Source: Planosporangium flavigriseum (GTDB taxonomy: Bacteria; Actinomycetota; Actinomycetes; Mycobacteriales; Micromonosporaceae). Taken from it: 64,000 nt of DNA. Within the stretch, counting starts at the first letter, position 1; every line of letters starts with the position of its first letter. Location of the stretch: positions 62,001 through 126,000 of the forward strand of contig NZ_JAATVW010000008.1 in the NCBI RefSeq assembly GCF_011947225.1, given 5' to 3'. Shown here in pieces: positions 8,216 through 17,146 of this stretch. The notes under the pieces are model-generated. The model was given only the letters and a program-made list of their open reading frames with translations. It was not told where the DNA came from and searched no databases. Position numbers and translations under genes: made by a program.

Positions 8216-11200
8216 TCAGAGGGCCACTGATGTGGGGAAGCCGTCGATTTCAATGCCGAACCCGGCACCCGCGTCTAGGAGGGAGTCGAAGAGGTACTGG
8301 CCGGACGAGCGTTCGCAGTGCAGGATGTAGCCGCGCACTCCGTCTTGATCGATGCGCACCACATCGGTCACCAGCTTGGCTACGGACGTGCGGAACGCGG
8401 CCCCGTCCGGAGTGAACTCGTCGGAGAGGTCGATACCGCAGACCTTGGCCAGCAGATCGGCACAGCGCTCGCCGGCGAGCCGGATCATGGCGCGCCCGTG
8501 TGTCAGGTCGATGGCCGAAGCGAACTCACCGGTCTCCTCGGCCACGCTCCGTACCCCGGTCAGCAGCTTGTCCTGGCTGCCGGGATCACCGAGCACCAGC
8601 CATTCGCCGGGGCCCGAGCCGATCACCAGATTGCTGTCGCTGTCGCTGTCGCCGCGCCGGCCGTTCCCGGACGCGAGACGCTGTGCGCGACCGAATCGGG
8701 TGCCCAACGCGCCGGCAAGCGCACCGTCGTGGCGCCCGCGGACGCCGATCTTGGCCAGCGGCGTGTAATCAGCGATGGTCAGGGCGGCGTGACTGGGCCG
8801 TGCGTTCACGGTCCAGTCGGCGATCCTGGTGACCGCGTCGCCTGGTGAGATCGGGCTCCGGGCGACAGGGGCGGCATGCGGCCGCAGACCCGAGGCCCGG
8901 CCGTCGATCTCCTGGCGTTTGCCCTCCGGGTCCACGTGGGCCAGCTGCGGCATCACCCGGGCGGTGATGTCCCGGCCGTCGGGGAGCCGGACGGTCACGT
9001 CGGTGCCCGGGGCGGCGAGTGCGGCGTCCACCTGAGCCAGACAGATCGACCGGTTGAGGGTTGGCGACATGCGGCTCGAGGTGATGCGTCCGACGATCTT
9101 TCCGCGTGATGTGATGATCTGGCTCGCCTCGGGTGGCACGATCCGGCCGTCGACCGGCTGCACGCCGACCAGACGGATCCCGTCGCCCCGTTCCTTCTGC
9201 CACGCCAGCTCGGGTTTGCCGACGAAGTCGTCCTTGTCGAGCTTCACGGCCCAGTCCAGGCCGGCGCTGTAGGCCTTGGTCAGCCCGTCGGTGTCCTGCC
9301 CGACGATCAGGTGCCCCTTCTCCAGGCGGAGGATGCGCTGGGCCTCCATGCCGAACGGCTGGACACCGAGATCCTTGCCGTGCTCCAGCAACGCCTCCCA
9401 GACGTGCAGGCCGTACGAGGCCGGCACGTGCAGCTCGTACGAGAGCTCGCCGGTGAACCCGATGCGCCACAACACGCAGTCGTCGACGCCTGCCACTCGG
9501 CCGGTGCGCACATTCATGTAGCCGAAGGATTCGGGGGACAGGTCGACCCCTTCGGTGAGCCTGCCGACCAGTTCGCGCGACTGCGGTCCGGCCACGTTGA
9601 TGCTGGCGTAGGCGGTGGTCATGGGGGTGACGTGCACCTGCCACTCGGGGTGCTCGGTTTGCAGCCAGTTCTCGACCCACTCCCAGACCGCTGCGGCGCC
9701 CGACGACGTGGTGCTCATCAGGTAGTGGTCCGCACCCAGCCGTCCGGTGACGCCGTCGTCGAACACCACGCCGTCCTCGGCGCACATCACGCCGTAGCGG
9801 ACGCGCCCGATGCCCAGGTTGGACCACTTGTTGACGTACAGCAGGTTGAGCAGTTTCGGCACGTCCGGCCCGCGCAGGTCGAGCTTGCCGATCGGGGTGA
9901 CGTCGATGATGCCGACACCGTTGCGGACGGCGCGAACCTCGGCCGCCGGATCGCCGTAGTGGTCGGGCCGGATCCACTGACCGGCGATCAGTGGCTTGGC
10001 GTTGTTCTTGACATGCCATGGCTGCATCGGCGAGTGGCGCACCGGTTCGAAGATGCGCCCGGCGAGCGCCCCCAGGGTGACCGGCACGTACATCGGCCGC
10101 CAGGTGGTCGTTCCGGTTTCGGCGATGGTACGACTCGTGGCCTCGGCGATGACCGCGATCGCGTTGATCGTCTCGAGCTTGCCCTGAAGCGGTCCCATCG
10201 TGGCCGTGGTGTACCGCTTGGCGAGTTCGGCCGAGTCGTAGCCTTCCCGCACCGCCATGAACAGGTCCTTGGACGAGACGTCCTCGGAGTAGTCCACGAT
10301 CCCGTGCGTCTTGCCGCGGCACAGTTCGGGGTGTTCGGCCACCGGCAGTTCGGGAATCGTCGTCTCCTCGCCGCTGGGCTCGGCGGGCGCGTGGCCGTTG
10401 CGGGTGGGCACGGCTTGGAGCTGGATGTACCGGCGCGTCGCGGCGCGCCGCGCGGCCTCGGCGCCCACGGTGGCCGCGTGCTCGCACAGCTGGTCCAGGG
10501 TGCCGTCGCCGGCGATCCCGCCGACCGCCAGGACGCTCCCGCCGGCCTTGCCACCGGGCAGGAAACGGGCCGCGCGCGGGTTGTACACCGGCACATCGCC
10601 CGCCATGTTGAGCAGGGAGGTCGGCGCCGTCCACCCGGTCGCCGTTACGAGCAGATCCGCCTTGATCCTGCGGCCGTCGGCCAGTTCGACGGCCGTCACG
10701 CGCTGCCGCCCGTGCACCCGGAGGATGTCTCCCCCCGCGCGCGCGTCGGCGACGTGCACGACCTCGACGCCGGCGCGCTGCAGGTCACTCACCGCGGCGT
10801 CGCCCGAGTCGTTGGCGGTCAGGACCACCGCGCGGTTGCCGGGTTTGACCGCGTACAGGTTGATCAACCTGCGCGCCGCCGTCGACAGCATCACGCCCGG
10901 GGTGTCGTTGCCGGCGAAGACGTAGGGACGCTCGATCAGCCCACCGGCGACGATCAGCGTCCGCGCCCGCGCCTTGATCAGCCGTTCCGGTATACCGGGC
11001 AGGTTGCGCTGGACGACGGCGATCCAGTTGTCGTCGTAGCGACCGAGCACCGCTGAGTTCGTCAGAACCTCGATGCCCTCGGTTGCGTGTACCTCCGCGA
11101 CCAGATCGACCAACGCGGCCGGGTCGGCCCAGCGCAGATGCCCGCCTAGCTGGTGCTCCTCCTCGACCAGGAGGACGCGGGCGCCGGCCCGTGCGGCGGC

Positions 11201-11779
11201 CACCGCGGCGGCCATGCCGGCGGGTCCGCCGCCGGCGATCAGGACGTCGGGATGGGCGTAGCGCTTGTCGTAGTACTCGTGGGGGGTGTTCGGGGAGATC
11301 GCGCCCGCGTGCACGAACCGCCGCAGCACCTTCTGGTAGGCCGGCCACAGGAATTCGGGCTTCATGAACGTCTTGTAGTAGAAGCCGGCGGAGAGGAACC
11401 GTCCCACGTACCGGTTGGTCGCCTTGACGTCGAAGCGCAGCGAGGGCCAGGTGTCCTGGGAACTGACCCGCATGCCCTGCTCGACGAGCCGGTGCGCGCC
11501 GCGCACGTTGGGCTCGTCGTCGACCTGGACCATGCAGCCGGGATCGTGGAAGCTCGCGGTCAGCAGCCCGCGCGGGCGGTGGTACTTGAAGCTCCGGGAG
11601 AAACAGCTTTCACCGGCCGCGGCGAGCGCGGAAATGATGGTGTCGCCGGGGTGAGCGGAGAAGGTCCTGCCGTTCCAAGCGAAACTTAGCGTACGGGTCC
11701 GATCGATGACCTCGCCTCGCTGAGGTCCCAGCCGCATGCGGCCGGTGCCACGGGCGGCGTGCGTGTCCTGCTGGCTCAT
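8216..11779 (-). CDS. mgdC: Fused alpha-gamma subunits of sarcosine oxidase / N-methylglutamate dehydrogenase
   Basis: The 1187-residue protein joins two subunits that are normally separate. Residues 1 to about 950 are the alpha subunit: a beta-grasp N-terminus (about 30-115), the dinucleotide fold DVLIAGGGPAGMAAAVAAAR near 180, and a GcvT-like THF-binding half from about 590. After a linker with an Asp-Ser run, residues from about 970 (ARPSHAALTIADYTPLAKIGVRG) match the gamma subunit. The complex demethylates an N-methylamino acid and hands the C1 unit to THF. Context (mgs and gmaS genes) favours N-methylglutamate over sarcosine. The start overlaps the delta-subunit stop by four bases. Confidence 0.88.
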   Translation of the reverse strand: MSQQDTHAARGTGRMRLGPQRGEVIDRTRTLSFAWNGRTFSAHPGDTIISALAAAGESCFSRSFKYHRPRGLLTASFHDPGCMVQVDDEPNVRGAHRLVEQGMRVSSQDTWPSLRFDVKATNRYVGRFLSAGFYYKTFMKPEFLWPAYQKVLRRFVHAGAISPNTPHEYYDKRYAHPDVLIAGGGPAGMAAAVAAARAGARVLLVEEEHQLGGHLRWADPAALVDLVAEVHATEGIEVLTNSAVLGRYDDNWIAVVQRNLPGIPERLIKARARTLIVAGGLIERPYVFAGNDTPGVMLSTAARRLINLYAVKPGNRAVVLTANDSGDAAVSDLQRAGVEVVHVADARAGGDILRVHGRQRVTAVELADGRRIKADLLVTATGWTAPTSLLNMAGDVPVYNPRAARFLPGGKAGGSVLAVGGIAGDGTLDQLCEHAATVGAEAARRAATRRYIQLQAVPTRNGHAPAEPSGEETTIPELPVAEHPELCRGKTHGIVDYSEDVSSKDLFMAVREGYDSAELAKRYTTATMGPLQGKLETINAIAVIAEATSRTIAETGTTTWRPMYVPVTLGALAGRIFEPVRHSPMQPWHVKNNAKPLIAGQWIRPDHYGDPAAEVRAVRNGVGIIDVTPIGKLDLRGPDVPKLLNLLYVNKWSNLGIGRVRYGVMCAEDGVVFDDGVTGRLGADHYLMSTTSSGAAAVWEWVENWLQTEHPEWQVHVTPMTTAYASINVAGPQSRELVGRLTEGVDLSPESFGYMNVRTGRVAGVDDCVLWRIGFTGELSYELHVPASYGLHVWEALLEHGKDLGVQPFGMEAQRILRLEKGHLIVGQDTDGLTKAYSAGLDWAVKLDKDDFVGKPELAWQKERGDGIRLVGVQPVDGRIVPPEASQIITSRGKIVGRITSSRMSPTLNRSICLAQVDAALAAPGTDVTVRLPDGRDITARVMPQLAHVDPEGKRQEIDGRASGLRPHAAPVARSPISPGDAVTRIADWTVNARPSHAALTIADYTPLAKIGVRGRHDGALAGALGTRFGRAQRLASGNGRRGDSDSDSNLVIGSGPGEWLVLGDPGSQDKLLTGVRSVAEETGEFASAIDLTHGRAMIRLAGERCADLLAKVCGIDLSDEFTPDGAAFRTSVAKLVTDVVRIDQDGVRGYILHCERSSGQYLFDSLLDAGAGFGIEIDGFPTSVAL

Positions 11780-12027
11780 TGCACTCTTCCTGCCTGGACG
11801 ATTTCGTTAGTGCTGGTGTGTCGGCGTACTTTGAAGAAGCGCCGGCAGCCGGCGGCGTGGTACCAGCTCTCCTCCACCCAGTCGCATGCGTTGCGCCGGA
11901 AGTAGAGGTAGCGCCGCCATTCCTCGGGAGTTACGGAGGCCACTTCCGGGCGCGGGGTGACCTCGCCGCGGTGGTGGAATTCGGTGGCATTGCGGGGGCC
12001 GCACCACGGGCAGGGAAGCTGGATCAT
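11776..12027 (-). CDS. mgdB: Delta subunit of sarcosine oxidase / N-methylglutamate dehydrogenase
   Basis: The 83-residue protein starts MIQLPCPWCGPRNATEFHHRGE, the SoxD zinc-site opening. Further on it has WRRYLYFRRNACDWVEESWYHAAGCRRFF, with the other metal ligands (Cys and His). SoxD holds a structural zinc and caps the alpha-beta interface of the heterotetramer. Its stop overlaps the start of the alpha-gamma gene by four bases, and it follows the beta-subunit gene by 51 bases. Length and all zinc ligands look intact. Confidence 0.9.
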   Translation of the reverse strand: MIQLPCPWCGPRNATEFHHRGEVTPRPEVASVTPEEWRRYLYFRRNACDWVEESWYHAAGCRRFFKVRRHTSTNEIVQAGRVQ

Positions 12028-12078
12028 GGAGTTACCTCTCGGATTCCTTGTCAGGACTGAGCAACGGGCACCCCGGAC

Positions 12079-13380
12079 TCAGTGACCGACCGCTGCCGCG
12101 CCCTTTTCGCCGACCAGTTGTCCTGAGGTGAACCGGTCGAGGCCGAACGCGTCGATGATCTTCGGTGGGCGCTGATGGGCGATGCAGGCGGCCATGGCCT
12201 CACCCGACACCGGACCCGCCTTGAAGCCGTAGGTGCCCCAGCCCACATCGACATAGAACCCCTCGACCGGGGTCGGCCCCATGATCGGCGAGTAGTCCGG
12301 CGTCATGTCGCACAGCCCGGCCCACTGGCGGAGCAGGCGCATCTTCGATATCGCGGGCATCAGTTCGAGCACGTGCCCGGCGAGGCCCTCGGCGAACTCC
12401 AGCGAACCGCGCATCGAGTAGGAGGTGAACGGATCCACGCTGGCGCCGAACACGAGTTCGCCTCGGTCGGTCTGACTGACGTAGACGTGCAGGGTGCCGG
12501 AGACCACGACCGTGTCGAGGAACGGCCGTACCGGTTCGGTGACGGCCGCCTGCAGCGGTGAGGTGGTGACCGGCATGTCGACGCCGGCCATGTCGGAGAT
12601 CAGCGTCGACCAGCCGGCGGTGCAGTTGACCACAACACGGGTCGAGATACGGCCCCGGCTGGTCTGCACGCCGGTGACCCGGCCGCCGCGCGTGTCGATG
12701 CCGGTGACCTCGGTGTTCTGGTGCAGATGGACACCGTTCGCGTCGGCCGCCCGGGCGTATCCCCACACGACGGCGTCGTGCCGGATGATCCCACCGGGCG
12801 GGTGGTAGAGAGCGCCGAGAATCGGGTAGCGGACGTTCTCGGAGGTATCCAGGAACGGCACGAGCTTCTTGATTTCGGTGGGGTCGATGACCTCCGAGTC
12901 GACACCCTGCAGCTTGTTCACCTCGGCCCGCCAGCGCATGGTGCGCAGTGAGGAGTCGTTGTGCGCGAGCGTCAGGTGGCCACGCTGGGAGAACATCACG
13001 TTGAAGTTCAGGTCCGCGGCCAGGTGCTGGTAGAGCTGCAGGGACCGGTCGTAGAACCGGACGCCCTCGGGAGTCAGGTAGTTCGACCGCAGGATCGCGG
13101 TGTTGCGTCCGGATCCGCCACCGCCCAGGTACCCCTTGTCCAGCACCGCGACGTCGCGGATGCCGTGGTTGGTGGCGAGGTAGTACGCGGTGGCGAGGCC
13201 GTGTATGCCGCCACCGATGATCACTACGTCGTAGCTCTGTTTGAGCGGGTGGGTGCGCCAGACCCGGGGCCAGTCCGAGTGCGACAGGCCGTGTCGAAAG
13301 AGGCTGAATGCCGAGTAGCGCGGTGGCTTGTTCTTGCGTTGGCGATGGCCGTTGACCGGGCCGTTGTTGCCGTTCGCCAC
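12079..13380 (-). CDS. mgdA: Beta subunit of sarcosine oxidase / N-methylglutamate dehydrogenase
   Basis: The 433-residue flavoprotein has the FAD-binding GxGxxG motif (DVVIIGGGIHGLATAYYLA) near residue 50. It also has the SoxB opening PRYSAFSLFRHGL and the C-terminal VDVGWGTYGFKAGPVSG that surrounds the flavin. It holds the oxidation site for the N-methylamino acid. GTG 13380 is chosen because AGGAGG sits six bases before it at about 13387-13392; a longer reading upstream lacks this. It is first of the dehydrogenase genes and lies 253 bases downstream of gmaS, the largest gap in the operon, so an internal promoter is possible. Confidence 0.92.
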   Translation of the reverse strand: MANGNNGPVNGHRQRKNKPPRYSAFSLFRHGLSHSDWPRVWRTHPLKQSYDVVIIGGGIHGLATAYYLATNHGIRDVAVLDKGYLGGGGSGRNTAILRSNYLTPEGVRFYDRSLQLYQHLAADLNFNVMFSQRGHLTLAHNDSSLRTMRWRAEVNKLQGVDSEVIDPTEIKKLVPFLDTSENVRYPILGALYHPPGGIIRHDAVVWGYARAADANGVHLHQNTEVTGIDTRGGRVTGVQTSRGRISTRVVVNCTAGWSTLISDMAGVDMPVTTSPLQAAVTEPVRPFLDTVVVSGTLHVYVSQTDRGELVFGASVDPFTSYSMRGSLEFAEGLAGHVLELMPAISKMRLLRQWAGLCDMTPDYSPIMGPTPVEGFYVDVGWGTYGFKAGPVSGEAMAACIAHQRPPKIIDAFGLDRFTSGQLVGEKGAAAVGH

Positions 13381-13633
13381 GTCGTTCCTCCTAATCCAGT
13401 ACCGCGGAGCCTGCGGCTGTCGCTGACCGTGAGCAACCCTGACAATCAACTTCGTTTCATGAGAGTGAACGCCTTGGGGCGGCGTAACCCCGCCTTCCGG
13501 CCGGGTCAGCGACGTGACAGGAAGGTTGTATTGCCCGTGACTGGACCGCTCGCGGATCAGTTAATAGCTATTCCTCAGGTGAAACACCCGACGCATTGGC
13601 CACTGGTCTGCCGTCGCCCCGGGCATGTCTGAT

Positions 13634-15001
13634 TCAGACGAGGGTGAGGTAGCGCTTGATCTCCCAGTCCGACACAGCCGCGTGATAGGCGTCGAACTCG
13701 GCCCGCTTCACCTCGGCGTAGTAGTCGATGTAGTCGCCGTTGGGCACCTTCCCGAGCGCCGCGCGCAGGACCGGGTCCGCGACGAGTTCGGTGATCGCGC
13801 TGTCGAGAGTCTTGGGCAGGTGCACGATGCTCCGCCCCGCGATCTCCGCCGGTGACAGTTCGAACAGGTTGTCGCGCACCGGTTCGCCGGGTTCGAGTTC
13901 CCGGTTGACCCCGTCCAGCCCGGCGGCCAGCAGCGCGATGGAAGCCAGGTAGGGGTTCGCCGACCCGTCCACCCCGCGGTGCTCGACCCGGCCACCCTCG
14001 GGGATCCGGAGCATGAGCGTGCGGTTGTTCCCGCCGTATGCCACGTAGGCGGGCGCCCACGTCGACCCCGAGCTGGGTTTGCCCACGCCGATGCGCTTGT
14101 AGGAGTTCACCGTCGGGCAGATCAGACCTGCGGTCGCCCGCCCGTGCTCGATGAGGCCGCCGATGTAGTGGTAGGCGGTCTTGGACAGGCCCAGACCGCG
14201 GCCGTCGGTGTCGTCGACGAACAGCGGGTCGCCCTGAAGCGTCCACAGGCTCTGGTGCATATGCAGGCCGTTGCCGGTGATCGAGCTGAACGGCTTCGGC
14301 ATGAAGGTCGCGGTCATGCCGGCTTCGTGGGCCAGCATGTGCACCATGTAACGGAAGAAGATGGTGCGGTCCGCCGTGGTCACCGCATCGGAGTAGACGA
14401 AGTTGCTCTCGAACTGGCCGTTGCCGTCTTCGTGATCGTTGGCGTAGTTGCCCCAGCCGAGTTGGTTCATGCAGGACGAGAGCTTGGACAGGAAGTCCCA
14501 CATGCGCGTCAGGCCCTTGGCCTCGTAGCAGGGTTTGTCCGAGGAATCCAACGGATCGGCGAACCCGAGCTTGCCGTCCGGACCGCGGCGCAGCAGGGAG
14601 TACTCCGCTTCCACGCCGGTCATGAGTTTCCAGCCGCGTTCCTTGGCGAGCGCGTCGAGCTGGCGCTTGAGGATGACCCGCGGACCGTACGGCCAGGGTT
14701 CTCCGTTCACGTACGGATCGCAGTGCAGCACGGCCACGCCGGGCTTCCAGGGCAGGCGGGTGTATGACGCGGGGTCGGGCACCGCGGTGATGTCCGGGTC
14801 GGACGGGGACTGACCGAGGTCGCCCGCGGCGAAGCCGGCGAAGCCGGCGCCACCGTCCATGAGCAGGTCGAAGCTCGACATCGGTACGGCCTTGGCGCAG
14901 GGCTTGCCGTGCATGTCAACGAACATGGCCAGGAAGAACTCGATACCGTCGGCCTCGGCTCGGGCCTTCAACTCGCCGCGTGCGTCACTGGTGCCAGTCA
15001 T
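13634..15001 (-). CDS. gmaS: Glutamine-synthetase-like ligase, probable gamma-glutamylmethylamide synthetase
   Basis: The 455-residue protein keeps the glutamine synthetase catalytic signature: a beta-grasp N-terminus, EAEYSLL with the metal-binding Glu, GQFESNF, GNGLHMHQSLW with the His-x-His pair, and RIPEGGRVEHR. It belongs to the type often named GlnT or GSIII-like. In an mgs-mgd context such proteins ligate methylamine to glutamate with ATP, giving gamma-glutamylmethylamide. Plain glutamine synthesis or another gamma-glutamylamide (for example ethylamine) cannot be excluded from sequence. The ATG at 15001 has AAGGAG upstream. It follows the FMN subunit gene by 43 bases. Confidence 0.88.
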   Translation of the reverse strand: MTGTSDARGELKARAEADGIEFFLAMFVDMHGKPCAKAVPMSSFDLLMDGGAGFAGFAAGDLGQSPSDPDITAVPDPASYTRLPWKPGVAVLHCDPYVNGEPWPYGPRVILKRQLDALAKERGWKLMTGVEAEYSLLRRGPDGKLGFADPLDSSDKPCYEAKGLTRMWDFLSKLSSCMNQLGWGNYANDHEDGNGQFESNFVYSDAVTTADRTIFFRYMVHMLAHEAGMTATFMPKPFSSITGNGLHMHQSLWTLQGDPLFVDDTDGRGLGLSKTAYHYIGGLIEHGRATAGLICPTVNSYKRIGVGKPSSGSTWAPAYVAYGGNNRTLMLRIPEGGRVEHRGVDGSANPYLASIALLAAGLDGVNRELEPGEPVRDNLFELSPAEIAGRSIVHLPKTLDSAITELVADPVLRAALGKVPNGDYIDYYAEVKRAEFDAYHAAVSDWEIKRYLTLV

Positions 15002-15044
15002 GCCTTCTCCTTGAGGGGGCGGATCAGGGACGGATCGGTGTGAC

Positions 15045-16448
15045 TCATCGGCAGTCGCTGCTGCCGGGAACCCAGTTGGTGCCGGCCAGGGGAACCCCCG
15101 CCATGGCGGCGGCCTCGATGGTGAGGGCCACGAGGTCTTCCGGCTCGAGGTTGTGCACATTGGACTTACCGCAGGCCCGTGCCAGAGTGGTGAGCTCCAT
15201 GGTCACCGACTTGAGGTAGTTGATCACGCGACGCGTACCCCACTCGGGATCCAGCCGGGCCTCCAGCCTGGGATCCTGGGTGGAGATGCCGACCGGGCAC
15301 ATGCCCGTGTGCATGTGGTGGCAGTAGCCAGGTTCCGTTCCCAGCGCCCGGTAGTCGGCGGTGGCGTCGTGCTCGACGCCGTCCTGCAGGTAGGTGCGGC
15401 TGTTGCAGCCGAGCGCGATGAGTGGCCCGACGCCCATCGACACCGCGGTGGCTCCCAGCGCGAGCGCCTTCGCCGCGTCCGCGCCGTTGCGGATGCCTCC
15501 CGAGACGATCAACTGGACCTGATCGGCCATGTCGATCTCGCGTAGCGCCTCGGCGGCCAGCCGTACCGCGGCCAGCGTCGGGATGCCCGCGTGCTCGATG
15601 AACACGTCCTGGGTGGCGCCGGTGCCGCCCTGCATTCCGTCGACGACGACGACATCGGCGCCGGCCGCCACCGCGAGCTTGACGTCATTGGCGACCCTGG
15701 TCGCGCCGAGTTTCACGTATACCGGCTTCTCCCACCCGGTCGCCTCCCGCAGCTCCTCGATCTTGATTCGCAGATCGTCGGGCCCCACCCAGTCCGGGTG
15801 GCGGGACGCGGACCGTTGGTCGATGCCGGGTGGCAGTGTGCGCATGTCGGCGACGCGCTGGCTTACCTTCTGGCCGAGCAGCATGCCGCCGCCGCCTGGC
15901 TTGGCGCCCTGCCCGATGACGACCTCGATCGCGTCGGCCATCCGCAGATGCTTGGGGTTGAAGCCGTACCGGGACGGCAGGCACTGGTAGACGAGGAGTT
16001 TCGACGCGGCGCGCTCCTCCTCGGTCATCCCGCCGTCGCCGGTGGTCGTGGAGGTTCCGACGGCGCTTGCCGCCCGACCGAGCGCGGCCTTGGCCGAGGC
16101 GGACAGCGCCCCGAAACTCATCCCCGCGATGGTGATCGGTATGTCCAGCTCGATCGGTTTGCTCGCGTACCGGGTGCCGAGCACGGTCTTGGTCTCGCAC
16201 TTCTCCCGATACCCTTCCAGGGGATACCGCGACACCGAGGCGGTGAGAAACACCAGGTCGTCGAAGGTGGGCAGGTGCCGTTTGGCGCCCCAGCCACGGA
16301 TCTCGTAATGACCCTCGTCCGCCATGCGCTGGATCTGCGCGACCACCTCCGGCGGGAAGGTGTGGCTGCGGCGTCGGGCGTCGGCGGGCAGAGCTGGCGC
16401 GGGTGTGGACTCGGCGAGCGGCAGCGAGCTGGGGAGTGTCTCAGTCAT
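15045..16448 (-). CDS. mgsC: FMN-binding glutamate synthase-like subunit (N-methylglutamate synthase MgsC / GlxD)
   Basis: The 467-residue protein is the central FMN/TIM-barrel domain of glutamate synthase as a separate chain. It shows AGMSFGALSASAKAAL near the flavin, GGMLLGQKV, VDGMQGGTGATQDVF and a Cys cluster CHHMHTGMCPVGI that in the family binds a 3Fe-4S centre. With the amidotransferase-like and GXGXG-repeat subunits it would move the methylamine nitrogen of gamma-glutamylmethylamide onto 2-oxoglutarate to form N-methylglutamate. The ATG shares one base with the mgsB stop. An ordinary glutamate synthase is unlikely because the large single-chain GltB architecture is missing. Confidence 0.88.
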   Translation of the reverse strand: MTETLPSSLPLAESTPAPALPADARRRSHTFPPEVVAQIQRMADEGHYEIRGWGAKRHLPTFDDLVFLTASVSRYPLEGYREKCETKTVLGTRYASKPIELDIPITIAGMSFGALSASAKAALGRAASAVGTSTTTGDGGMTEEERAASKLLVYQCLPSRYGFNPKHLRMADAIEVVIGQGAKPGGGGMLLGQKVSQRVADMRTLPPGIDQRSASRHPDWVGPDDLRIKIEELREATGWEKPVYVKLGATRVANDVKLAVAAGADVVVVDGMQGGTGATQDVFIEHAGIPTLAAVRLAAEALREIDMADQVQLIVSGGIRNGADAAKALALGATAVSMGVGPLIALGCNSRTYLQDGVEHDATADYRALGTEPGYCHHMHTGMCPVGISTQDPRLEARLDPEWGTRRVINYLKSVTMELTTLARACGKSNVHNLEPEDLVALTIEAAAMAGVPLAGTNWVPGSSDCR

Positions 16449-17146
16449 CAGTACTTCTGGTCCTTCAGCGCGTCGAAGTTGTACAGCTGACGGGCAGAGG
16501 CCACCCGCTTGACGTTCTGGGGGTCGATGTGGTCGAAACCGGCGAGGTCGATCAGCTGTTTGACCCTGAGCACGTCACTGTCGGTGAGGTTCTCGACCTT
16601 TGCGTCGGACCCAAGGGAAGCGATCTTCCCTGCCACGTAGATCACGGCCTCGTACAGCGAATCCCCGAGCGCGTGCCCGGCATCGCCGCCGACGAGCATG
16701 GTCCCGGCCTGCGCCATGAACCCGCTCATGTGGCCGACATCGCCGCCGACGAGTACCGTCCCGCCCTTCAGCGAGATCCCCGCCCGCGAGGACGCGTCAC
16801 CGTGGATGATGATCGTGCCGCCGTGCGCCGATGCGCCCGCGCACTCCGAGACGTTTCCCCGTACGCGCACGGAACCGCTCATGAGGTTCTCGCCGACAGA
16901 CCATCCGACGAACCCGTCGACGGTGATGTCGGGTCCGTCGCACAGGCCGCCGATGAAGTAACCGGCGTTGCCGTCGATGTCGATGGTGATCCGGTTGGTC
17001 AGGCCGACCGCGAGGTTGTGCCTGCCCCACGGCTCCTCGATGCGCGCCTCGGCGCCGTCGGGCAACTCCGCGAGCGCGGCGTTGATCTCGCGGGTTGTCA
17101 GGTCGGCACAGCTCAGCCGCACGCCGCCGGCGTTCAGCGTGTCCAC
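16448..17146 (-). CDS. mgsB: GXGXG-repeat glutamate synthase-like subunit (MgsB / GlxC)
   Basis: The 232-residue protein is the beta-helix (GXGXG) domain of glutamate synthase on its own. The repeats are visible as GNAGYFIGGL, GGTIIIHGDASSRAG, KGGTVLVGGDVGHMSG and AGTMLVGGDAGHALG, about residues 60-180. In the multi-domain enzyme this domain holds the others together; stand-alone copies act with separate FMN and amidotransferase chains. The GTG at 17146 is supported by GAGGAGG upstream, inside the end of mgsA, which it overlaps by 13 bases. Confidence 0.87.
   Translation of the reverse strand: MDTLNAGGVRLSCADLTTREINAALAELPDGAEARIEEPWGRHNLAVGLTNRITIDIDGNAGYFIGGLCDGPDITVDGFVGWSVGENLMSGSVRVRGNVSECAGASAHGGTIIIHGDASSRAGISLKGGTVLVGGDVGHMSGFMAQAGTMLVGGDAGHALGDSLYEAVIYVAGKIASLGSDAKVENLTDSDVLRVKQLIDLAGFDHIDPQNVKRVASARQLYNFDALKDQKY

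Noticed and set aside
12079-13380. Plain sarcosine oxidase for betaine breakdown
   Set aside because: It is not excluded, but no betaine or dimethylglycine demethylase or glycine cleavage genes are near, while the mgsABC and gmaS-like genes are; the N-methylglutamate reading fits better.
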